DNA of 64,000 nucleotides from positions 62,001-126,000 of the forward strand of contig NZ_JACVPL010000006.1 in the NCBI RefSeq assembly GCF_018881925.1, in the 5' to 3' direction. The translations under genes were made by a program, and so were the position numbers. Numbering within the stretch: position 1 is the first letter of the stretch; every line of letters begins with the position of its first letter. This stretch comes from Polynucleobacter sp. Latsch14-2 (GTDB lineage Bacteria; Pseudomonadota; Gammaproteobacteria; Burkholderiales; Burkholderiaceae). This document shows, piece by piece, positions 55,686 to 63,047 of this stretch. A model generated the notes under the pieces. It saw nothing but the letters and a program-made list of their open reading frames with translations. It was not told the origin of the DNA and ran no database searches.

Positions 55686-56651
55686 ATGAAAAATTTAATA
55701 CGCATTGCTGCTATTGCGATGAGTCTATTGACGATTCAGGCTTCAGCTCAGACCTACCCTAATAAGCCAATTAAGATTGTAATCCCCTATGGACCTGGTG
55801 GCGCTCCCGATATCTTGGGACGACTGATTGGAGTCAAACTGCAAACTTCTCTAGGGCAGCCAGTGATTGTCGAAAATCATCCTGGCGCAGGCGGCACGGT
55901 TGGGACGGACTTTGTTGCCAAGTCTGCACCCGATGGGTACACCATTTTGGTTGCAACAACGGCCAACCTTTCTATCAGCCCTCACCTATATCCAAAGCTA
56001 CCATATAACGCCCTCAAAGATTTGGCGCCTGTATCTTTAGTTGCTAATTCACCTTTGATCTTGACCATATCAAAAGATGTCCCAGCGAATAACTTGAAAG
56101 AATTAATTGCTTACGGTAAAGCCAACCCAGGTAAATTAAATTACGCCTCCTCGGGCAGTGGAACCATCCAACATGTCGCAGGCGCGATGTTTGCCAGCAT
56201 GGCAGGCATTGATGCAGCGCATGTACCTTATAAAGGCACCGCACAAATATTGCCAGACCTAGTGGCAGGCCGAGTAAACCTGATGTTTAACAGCCCCGCC
56301 CCTATGCTGCCGTTAGTTAAAGATGGCAGCCTGAAGGCAATTGGGATTGCGAGCTTAACTAGATCTCCACTAAATCCTGAGTACAGCACCATTGCAGAAC
56401 AAGGGTTAACTGGCTTTGAAGCGGCGCCTTGGTATGCGTTCTACGCACCTGCAGGTACTCCTCCCGCTGTGATTGCACGACTGAATAAAGACATCACTAC
56501 TGCCCTAGCATTGCCTGATGTCAAAGAAAAATATGCAGACATGGGTCTTGAGGTTTCCCCCAGCACTCCTGCGGAATTAGCGCAAATCACAAAACGCGAC
56601 TATGACAAGTTTGGAAAAATTATCAAGGACAATAATATTAAGGGTGAATAA
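55686..56651 (+). CDS. Bug-type tripartite tricarboxylate transporter solute receptor
   Basis: A 321-residue periplasmic binding protein of the Bug (TctC) family. The signal peptide is MKNLIRIAAIAMSLLTIQASA. The mature start QTYPNKPIKIVIPYGPGGAPDILGR is the family signature. PGAGGTVGTDFVAKSAPDGYTILV and GSGTIQHVAGAMFASMAGIDAAHVPYKG are conserved ligand-pocket elements. Bug receptors bind small carboxylic acids. The ATG at 55686 follows AGGGA; the TTG three bases earlier is rejected. No TctA/TctB membrane genes are in the window, so it is an orphan receptor that supports organic-acid uptake by this operon. Confidence 0.93.
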   Translation: MKNLIRIAAIAMSLLTIQASAQTYPNKPIKIVIPYGPGGAPDILGRLIGVKLQTSLGQPVIVENHPGAGGTVGTDFVAKSAPDGYTILVATTANLSISPHLYPKLPYNALKDLAPVSLVANSPLILTISKDVPANNLKELIAYGKANPGKLNYASSGSGTIQHVAGAMFASMAGIDAAHVPYKGTAQILPDLVAGRVNLMFNSPAPMLPLVKDGSLKAIGIASLTRSPLNPEYSTIAEQGLTGFEAAPWYAFYAPAGTPPAVIARLNKDITTALALPDVKEKYADMGLEVSPSTPAELAQITKRDYDKFGKIIKDNNIKGE

Positions 56652-56674
56652 ATACCTTGATATCGCCATAAAGC

Positions 56675-58759
56675 ATGTCAGCCGCCAATTATCAACAATA
56701 CGATCAGATTGCCGTCATTGGGCTAAATCATCCGCCACTCAATAGTTTGGGTCATGAATTAAGGATCGCGATTGATGCCCTGCTGCAAAAGGGGCAGGAT
56801 GATCCAAGCATTAAAGCCATCATTGTGATGAGTCAGCTTGATGTCTTTTGTGCTGGAGCTGATATACGTGAATTTGGCTTGCCCGCAGCAGCAATGGAGC
56901 CCAATCTCAGAACGTTGATTGAGCACTTTGAAGTCAGCAAGAAACCGGTGATTGCTGCTATCCAAGGCATTTGCGCCGGCGGAGGATTGGAATTAGCCAT
57001 GGCCGCGCATTATCGGGTGGCGCAGTCAAACACTGAATTTGCCTTTCCAGAGGTTAAATTAGGTCTATTACCTGGCGCTGGCGGAACCCAAAAACTCCCA
57101 AGAGCAATTGGTGTTGAGTCTGCAATTAAATTGATGATTAACGGGAATTTTGTTAAAGGCAGTGAACTTGCCAATACCAATCTGATTGACTGTATCGTTG
57201 ATGGTAATTTTTTAGCGAAATCCATTGAATTTGCAAAGAGCATCATCATTGAGCACAAGCCGCTTAAGCGCCTGCGTGATATGCAACTGGCTCACATAGA
57301 TTTTTCTATTGAGCTAGCGTATTTTTTAAAACCGTACTATAAAAATGCCGCTCACTACCCAGCCCCTATAGCAATCATTGACTCCGTAAAGGATGCCATT
57401 ACTGAATCGTATGAAATTGGGCTTCAACATGAGCGGGAGCGGTTTATTGAATTAAGTAACACGTCGACTTCACGTGCATTGCGCCATGCTTTTTTTGCTC
57501 CTCGCGCATGTCAAAAGATTCCGGGCATTAGTGCTACCACACCAAAGAAAAAAATTAACTCTGTCGGCATCATTGGTGCGGGCACCATGGGCACTGGAAT
57601 TGCCATTAATTTTCTCAATGCCAACATTAAAACCATTATTCTGGATCAATTGCCGACGGCACTAGATGCAAGCCTTGAGAAGATTAATAAATATTATCAA
57701 GACAGCGTAAAAAAATTGAGGCTCACAACCTCCCAGATTGAAAATTCTCTCGGCAACCTAAAAACAAGCTCACGCTATGAAGATCTTCGTGATGTTGATC
57801 TTGTTATCGAGGCTGCCTACGAGGATCTAGAGCTTAAAAAATCGATCTTTAAAATATTGGATCAAGTAACGAGCAAAGACACCATTCTTGCGACCAATAC
57901 CTCCACTCTAGACATCAATGAAATTGCCGCTTGCGTCAGCCAACCCGAACAAGTTGTTGGCTTGCATTTTTTTAGCCCAGCCAACATCATGAAACTACTC
58001 GAAGTGGTTCGCGCCAACTCAACATCAGACACCGTTATTGCAACAGCATTTTCATTAGCGAAACAAATTGGCAAACTTCCCGTTCTCTCGGGCGTCTGCG
58101 ATGGCTTTATTGGTAATCGCATGCTCGAACACTATGGCCGGATGGCCAGAATCCTAGTGGAAGAGGGTGCGCTCCCATGGGACGTGGATAAAGCCCTCGA
58201 GGAATGGGGAATGGGTATGGGGCCTTTCAGGGTATTTGATCTTGTTGGGAATGATGTTGCTTGGGCAGTAAGAAAGCGACGCTACATAGAAAAACCTCAT
58301 ATACGCTATGGCAAAGTAGCTGATGAAATTTGCCTACTTGGTCGGTTTGGACAGAAAACGAATAAAGGCTGGTATCACTATGAAATTGGTTCTCGAGATC
58401 CGGTTCCCGACCCTGAGGTAGAAAAAATCATCATTGCCTATCGCAAAGAACATGGCATCAGTCCGCGGGATTTTACCGCCGAAGATATTGTAAAAAGATG
58501 CATCTTTGCGCTCATTAATGAAGGCGCTCGCATTTTAGAGGAAGGTATTGCCCTGCGTGCATCGGATATAGATGTGGTGTATTTAACCGGCTACGGCTTT
58601 CCTAGATTTCGCGGTGGCCCCATGAAATATGCTGACGAACTAGGGTTAGGCAATGTCATTGATGAGCTCAATACACTCTATCAAGAAAGTGGCGACCCGT
58701 TTTGGAGGCCAGCAAAAATCCTTGAGGAATATGCTGCCGCAGGCAAGAGCCTTAATTAA
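56675..58759 (+). CDS. Bifunctional enoyl-CoA hydratase / 3-hydroxyacyl-CoA dehydrogenase (FadJ-like)
   Basis: A 694-residue fused beta-oxidation enzyme. The N-terminal crotonase domain (about 5-190) has FCAGADIREF, AIQGICAGGGLELAMAAHYRVA and FAFPEVKLGLLPGAGGTQKLPR, with the hydratase Glu126 kept. The dehydrogenase begins near 297 with SVGIIGAGTMGTGIAINF, has GLHFFSPANIMKLLEVV with the catalytic His, and two C-terminal domains (about 475-694; YLTGYGFPRFRGGPMKYADELG). It resembles FadJ/peroxisomal bifunctional enzyme in size. Unlike the two monofunctional crotonases upstream it keeps classical active-site residues, so it is the likely hydratase of the pathway. Last gene of the + operon, 19 bases from a convergent gene. 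Confidence 0.93.
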   Translation: MSAANYQQYDQIAVIGLNHPPLNSLGHELRIAIDALLQKGQDDPSIKAIIVMSQLDVFCAGADIREFGLPAAAMEPNLRTLIEHFEVSKKPVIAAIQGICAGGGLELAMAAHYRVAQSNTEFAFPEVKLGLLPGAGGTQKLPRAIGVESAIKLMINGNFVKGSELANTNLIDCIVDGNFLAKSIEFAKSIIIEHKPLKRLRDMQLAHIDFSIELAYFLKPYYKNAAHYPAPIAIIDSVKDAITESYEIGLQHERERFIELSNTSTSRALRHAFFAPRACQKIPGISATTPKKKINSVGIIGAGTMGTGIAINFLNANIKTIILDQLPTALDASLEKINKYYQDSVKKLRLTTSQIENSLGNLKTSSRYEDLRDVDLVIEAAYEDLELKKSIFKILDQVTSKDTILATNTSTLDINEIAACVSQPEQVVGLHFFSPANIMKLLEVVRANSTSDTVIATAFSLAKQIGKLPVLSGVCDGFIGNRMLEHYGRMARILVEEGALPWDVDKALEEWGMGMGPFRVFDLVGNDVAWAVRKRRYIEKPHIRYGKVADEICLLGRFGQKTNKGWYHYEIGSRDPVPDPEVEKIIIAYRKEHGISPRDFTAEDIVKRCIFALINEGARILEEGIALRASDIDVVYLTGYGFPRFRGGPMKYADELGLGNVIDELNTLYQESGDPFWRPAKILEEYAAAGKSLN

Positions 58760-58778
58760 ATACCGCTACACCTACACG

Positions 58779-59747
58779 TTAATCTAGCTTGATGTCATTT
58801 TCTTTTATAAACTTCTGCCAAAAAGAGATATCGCTCTTAAATAACTTATCAAATCTCTCGGGTGTGGATTCTATGGTGTCCAAGCCCTCATCGTTTAGGC
58901 GAGCTTTTAAATCTGGATTATTGAGCGCCTTACGAATCGATGTGTACAAGCGATCAACAATTGGCTTAGGGGTTTGAGGTGGTGCAAATATACCGAACCA
59001 ACTGAGCAACTCAAATCCGGGAAGAGTCTCACCGATCGTAGGAACATTGGGCAGAGAAGCGTTTCTGGTGGAGCTAGACACCCCCAAAGGAATAACCGTG
59101 CCATTTTTAATATGCTGCATAAAAGATGGCACTGTACCGAATGATAGGTTAATCTGGCCGCTAATCAAATCCGTAACGGAACTGCCGCTACCCTTGTAAT
59201 TGACCATAGTCATACGGGTGCCGCTAGACTTTTCTAATAGCACTCCAGCTAAATGCGGGAGCTGGCCAGCACCAGAATTACCAATCGTAACTGTATTTGG
59301 ATTGGCTTTAGCGAAAGCAATCAATTCTTTAATATTCTTATAGGGAACCGATGGATGAGCTACCAATAAAAGTGGTGAGCTCACCAATTCAGTAATCGGG
59401 GTTAACTTTGCTGTATCAAAAGGTAATTTAAAGAGCCATGGATTAACGGTAATGGCGCGATTCGTTAGCAAAATGGTGTAACCATCGGGCACAGCCTTTG
59501 CAAGGGCATCGGTACCAATAATGCTGGAGGCTCCAGGCTTATTCTCGACCAATACGGTGACACCTAAATCAGCCGTCATTTTCTCAGCCAACAAGCGCGT
59601 TATCACATCTGAACCTCCGCCAGGAGCAAAAGGCACAATAATCTTAATGGGTCTGGAGGGATATTCGGCAGCAAAAATTGTCGCGGGAGTGAGAGCGGAT
59701 GCAAAAAGGATGAGACACGCACTTAGCCATAACTTCATTGTCTGCAT
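58779..59747 (-). CDS. Bug-type tripartite tricarboxylate transporter solute receptor
   Basis: A 322-residue periplasmic receptor. The signal peptide is MQTMKLWLSACLILFASALT with cleavage near FAA (about 27). The mature protein begins EYPSRPIKIIVPFAPGGGSDVITRLLAEKM, then NKPGASSIIGTDALAKAVPDGYTILL and GNSGAGQLPHLAGVLLEKSSGTRMTMVNYKGSGSSVTDL. GAGGTG precedes the ATG at 59747. It is the last gene of the minus operon (Bug, MmgE/PrpD, SDR, Bug). It diverges from the receptor at 55686 in its pocket segments, which suggests a different ligand. Confidence 0.92.
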   Translation of the reverse strand: MQTMKLWLSACLILFASALTPATIFAAEYPSRPIKIIVPFAPGGGSDVITRLLAEKMTADLGVTVLVENKPGASSIIGTDALAKAVPDGYTILLTNRAITVNPWLFKLPFDTAKLTPITELVSSPLLLVAHPSVPYKNIKELIAFAKANPNTVTIGNSGAGQLPHLAGVLLEKSSGTRMTMVNYKGSGSSVTDLISGQINLSFGTVPSFMQHIKNGTVIPLGVSSSTRNASLPNVPTIGETLPGFELLSWFGIFAPPQTPKPIVDRLYTSIRKALNNPDLKARLNDEGLDTIESTPERFDKLFKSDISFWQKFIKENDIKLD

Positions 59748-59780
59748 TGATTCACCTCTTTAAAATGCTGTAGATAAACA

Positions 59781-60539
59781 TCAGTTCAAGTATGCGCCAC
59801 CATTAGCATGTATCGTCTGACCCGTGATGTACCTTGCCTTGGCGCTGCATAGAAATGCAACCAAGTGAGCAACCTCAGCAGGATCGCCCTTTCTACCAAT
59901 CAGAGTTTTATTTTTTGAGTGATGCTCAGGTTTTCCTGTTCCAGCACTCTCACCCCTAACGGTATCGATTAATCCAGGCACAACGCAGTTTACGGTAATG
60001 CCATCATCGCCCAAATCATGTGCTAGCCCTTTAGTCAATCCCAAGAGTGCAGCTTTGGCAGCAAGAACATGTGCCCGCTTTTTCGATCCAGTGTGCGCCG
60101 ACATGCCGCCAATATTGATCACGCTGGACATATCTGATTGACGCAAATAAGGTAAAGCAGCTCTAGTGCACAGGTAAGCGCTATCCAAAATACATGCCAT
60201 TACTTCGCGCCATTCAGCAAGTTCCAGCGATTCAAAGGGTGAATGACGTCTGACCGCAGCATTATTTATGAGTATGTCAATATGTCCAAATTGCTCGATT
60301 GCACTAGCTATGAGTGAGGCACTCCCTTCTGCTTGACTGACATCTGCCATATGCAGACCTGCATTTCCGCCGAATGCTTGAATTTCCTGAACTACTTGAT
60401 TAGCCTCTCGCAATGAGGAGCGAGCATTAATCAGAACCGCAGCACCTTCTTTAGCCAACTCAAGAGCAATTGCTTTGCCAATATTTTTAGCTGAGCCAGT
60501 AACAATAGCGACACGACCTTTTAGCGAGTCAGCAGACAT
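59781..60539 (-). CDS. SDR-family protein lacking the catalytic Tyr
   Basis: A 252-residue short-chain dehydrogenase-fold protein. The cofactor motif is VAIVTGSAKNIGKAIALELA (TGxxxxIG, about 12-24), and INNAAVRRH is the NNAG-type element. At the active site the conserved Ser147 remains (GGMSAHTG) and the Lys162 remains (LAAKAAL), but the Tyr of YxxxK is Val158 (V-L-A-A-K). The usual Asn near 118 is also changed. Ordinary Tyr-based hydride transfer is therefore unlikely, or another residue substitutes. It may be a divergent SDR subfamily rather than a decayed gene, since the frame and fold motifs are otherwise intact. Located between the MmgE/PrpD and Bug genes. Confidence 0.85.
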   Translation of the reverse strand: MSADSLKGRVAIVTGSAKNIGKAIALELAKEGAAVLINARSSLREANQVVQEIQAFGGNAGLHMADVSQAEGSASLIASAIEQFGHIDILINNAAVRRHSPFESLELAEWREVMACILDSAYLCTRAALPYLRQSDMSSVINIGGMSAHTGSKKRAHVLAAKAALLGLTKGLAHDLGDDGITVNCVVPGLIDTVRGESAGTGKPEHHSKNKTLIGRKGDPAEVAHLVAFLCSAKARYITGQTIHANGGAYLN

Positions 60540-60560
60540 AATGATTACCCTTAAGAGAAA

Positions 60561-61931
60561 CTATTTGGCCAGAGAACTTAAATCTAAAACCGAAGATTTG
60601 CAAATACCCCTGAGACAAGCCAGCCCTTCAATTGCATCACTCTTACTCCAACCGCCATATTCACAATTGGCTAGGAATTTTTCTTCAAGAGATGCGATTG
60701 ACATCGGCTCGTCTCTGCCACCACGGAAATGCCCCTGACTTACTTCAAGAACATCACCATTTTTCAATGTGACACGCAGATGACCGGTGAATTGTTTTGG
60801 ATATGGGTTGGTAGGATCGATGTGATAGCGCACCTTAGAGGCTAAGCTGCGAACCAAAGGATCGTGAACCACATGCTCTTCGTAATCATTTAAACCGGCA
60901 TTGTTACGTAGCATTCCAACGGCAATCGCATAAGGAATGCTAAATTTTGCAGCATAGCCATTTGGAGGATTTTGCTTTAAAGCAAGCGGCTCCCATAGTC
61001 TGTGCACGATACCCTCGGCGGTATTACAAACAATAGATTCAATTTCATTGGGATTTAATCCCTCAGAGACAAGCTTCCTAGCGCAATCAATAAAGGGGTG
61101 CGCCATCGTACCGCAGGCATAAGGCTTAAAAGCCATTTCAGCAGAAAGCCAGGTAACGCCAACGCCATCCAGCATTTCAGAAAATTGACATTCATCCAGA
61201 TTAGCAAATGCATGAAAAAATCCATGATCGCCCTCAAAGAGAGTACGCGGCCCAGTAAATCCCTCTTGAGCCATGCGAGCGGCACGGTAACCAGACTGAG
61301 CAGCCCACCCAGGATGCATGCGCTTAGTCCAAGTACCCTCGGCAAGATATTCAATAATTCCAGATGCCATACTTCCTGCTATGCCAAGGGCATTAACCCA
61401 TTGCGCATTTGACAGTTTTAAGGCGCTAGCAACACCAGCAGCAGCACCGAGAGCACCAAAAACAGCAGTCGGATGAAAGCCTGCTTTATGCACCAACTTA
61501 GGCGCAACACTACATAAGCGACACATGAGTTCAGAGCCAACCGCAATACCTCTAGCAACATCGGCACCGGTCAGATGATGCTTTTGGGCCGCAGCAAGTA
61601 CTGCGGGAACAATGACAGCACCAGCATGGATTGGTCCACCCTCGTATGTGTCGTCGTAATCTTCCCCATGGGTGGCCGTTCCGTTTACCAATGCTGCTGC
61701 CGCAACATTAAAACGCCCTTGATGGCCAATAATGACGCAGTCACCCGACTCATCGGAAGCGCGAAAGGTTGCCTGAACATAATCCGTATTGCGTGCAGCT
61801 ACACATAAACCTGCGACATCTATTAATAAAGAGTCACATAGAATCTGCATCGACTTCGGAAGCTCAGGGGGCATGTTGGCAAATGCAAGCGCCATCTGTT
61901 CGGAGATGGAAATATTCGGCAAGTTCTTCAT
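60561..61931 (-). CDS. MmgE/PrpD family protein
   Basis: A 456-residue protein of the MmgE/PrpD family, which includes 2-methylcitrate dehydratase, cis-aconitate decarboxylase and iminodisuccinate epimerase. Conserved segments: ALVNGTATHGEDYDDTYEGGPIHAGAVIVPA (about 85-115), VGSELMCRL, HPTAVFGALGAAAGVASALKLS, HPGWAAQSGYRAARMAQEGF and FKPYACGTMAHPFIDCARKL. Length is typical of the family. There is no methylcitrate synthase or 2-methylisocitrate lyase nearby, so a classical methylcitrate role is unlikely; the reaction is open. The ATG at 61931 overlaps the tail of the upstream Bug gene region, so the two are coupled. Confidence 0.9.
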   Translation of the reverse strand: MKNLPNISISEQMALAFANMPPELPKSMQILCDSLLIDVAGLCVAARNTDYVQATFRASDESGDCVIIGHQGRFNVAAAALVNGTATHGEDYDDTYEGGPIHAGAVIVPAVLAAAQKHHLTGADVARGIAVGSELMCRLCSVAPKLVHKAGFHPTAVFGALGAAAGVASALKLSNAQWVNALGIAGSMASGIIEYLAEGTWTKRMHPGWAAQSGYRAARMAQEGFTGPRTLFEGDHGFFHAFANLDECQFSEMLDGVGVTWLSAEMAFKPYACGTMAHPFIDCARKLVSEGLNPNEIESIVCNTAEGIVHRLWEPLALKQNPPNGYAAKFSIPYAIAVGMLRNNAGLNDYEEHVVHDPLVRSLASKVRYHIDPTNPYPKQFTGHLRVTLKNGDVLEVSQGHFRGGRDEPMSIASLEEKFLANCEYGGWSKSDAIEGLACLRGICKSSVLDLSSLAK

Positions 61932-61934
61932 CAA

Positions 61935-62906
61935 TTAATCTGCCTCTACTTTGCTGACGCGTGCCACTTCGGTCCAATGCTTAACTTCATCAGTGATGTA
62001 TTTTTCAAATCGCTCAGGAGTCATCGGCATGATGTAAATGGCCTGTTCGCTAAGCATCTTTTGAACATCTGGTTTTGCTAATATTTGCGCTAAAGTTTTG
62101 TTTAGCTTATTGCGAATTGCAATTGGCAATCCTGGAGGGCCGACAATGCCGTACCAAGTTAGGCTATTAAAGCCCTCATATCCCGACTCCTTAAAAGTCG
62201 GCACATTTGGCAATAGGGAATTACGTTGATCACCCGTGATGGCCAGAGGCTTAAATGATCCATTGCGTATATGGGGCATTGCTGCCGAAACCCCTGGGAA
62301 TATCACCTGAATTTGACCACCAATAGAATCTGTAAAAGCCTGTCCAATACTCTTGTATGGAACGGCCATACTAGGCACACCAGATACAGACTTAAACTCT
62401 TCCATTAACAGATGGTTAAGCGTGCCAACCCCTGAAGTTCCATAATCAACTTTGGTTGGATTTGCTTTTGCATACACCACAAATTCTTGCAGTGTGCGCA
62501 CAGGCACCCCTTTTGAAACAACCAAAATATTCGGAGTGCCGCCAATCATGCCAATCGCTGTGAAATCTTTGATTGGATCGTAAATATTTTTCTTTACGGC
62601 TGGATTAGTCCCATGGGTTGCTACATAACCAATCATTAAGGTATAGCCATCTGGCACAGCCCTCGCCGTCATCTTCGCTGCAATCGCGCCGCCTGCCCCA
62701 GCCTGGTTATCAATTAGAAAGGGTTGCCCAGTTGCAATCCGCAGTTGATCGGCAATAATTCTTCCGACAATATCCACACCCCCGCCAGGGGCTTGGGGGG
62801 CGATGATTTTCACTGCTCGGTCAGGATAGACATCGGCAGAAAATGCGTGCCCAGACATGAGCGCAGAAAGGCAAACTAAGGCGAATTTTAGGTAGGTTGG
62901 TCTCAT
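61935..62906 (-). CDS. Bug-type tripartite tricarboxylate transporter solute receptor
   Basis: A 323-residue periplasmic receptor, the third in 7.3 kb. Signal peptide MRPTYLKFALVCLSALMSGHAFS with cleavage near FSA (about 24). The mature start DVYPDRAVKIIAPQAPGGGVDIVGRIIADQL is the Bug motif with an unusual APQAPGG in place of the usual VPxxPGG. Then NQAGAGGAIAAKMTARAVPDGYTLMI and GTSGVGTLNHLLMEEFKSVSGVPSMAVPYKS. It heads the minus operon and is divergent from the hydrolase at 63048, with 141 bases between the starts. Confidence 0.92.
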   Translation of the reverse strand: MRPTYLKFALVCLSALMSGHAFSADVYPDRAVKIIAPQAPGGGVDIVGRIIADQLRIATGQPFLIDNQAGAGGAIAAKMTARAVPDGYTLMIGYVATHGTNPAVKKNIYDPIKDFTAIGMIGGTPNILVVSKGVPVRTLQEFVVYAKANPTKVDYGTSGVGTLNHLLMEEFKSVSGVPSMAVPYKSIGQAFTDSIGGQIQVIFPGVSAAMPHIRNGSFKPLAITGDQRNSLLPNVPTFKESGYEGFNSLTWYGIVGPPGLPIAIRNKLNKTLAQILAKPDVQKMLSEQAIYIMPMTPERFEKYITDEVKHWTEVARVSKVEAD

Positions 62907-62946
62907 ATTTATTCTAGTAATTTATCAACCACATCATAAATCAATT

Positions 62947-62988
62947 TAGAAAATATCGAGTTTTGGGCAATATTGAGTATTTTCTCGA
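62947..62988. promoter_or_regulatory. Nested inverted repeats in divergent region
   Basis: ATCGAG (62954-62959) and CTCGAT (62983-62988) face each other around a centre close to the palindrome CAATATTG (62967-62974); AGAAAAT (62947-62953) and ATTTTCT (62978-62984) are another pair. These lie between two divergent genes and are candidate operators for a regulator not present in the window. Confidence 0.35.
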
Positions 62989-63047
62989 TTTGGATTAGGA
63001 TCGCTGGAGGTTAAAACCAAAAATAATAACGATTAAAGGAGACAAAT

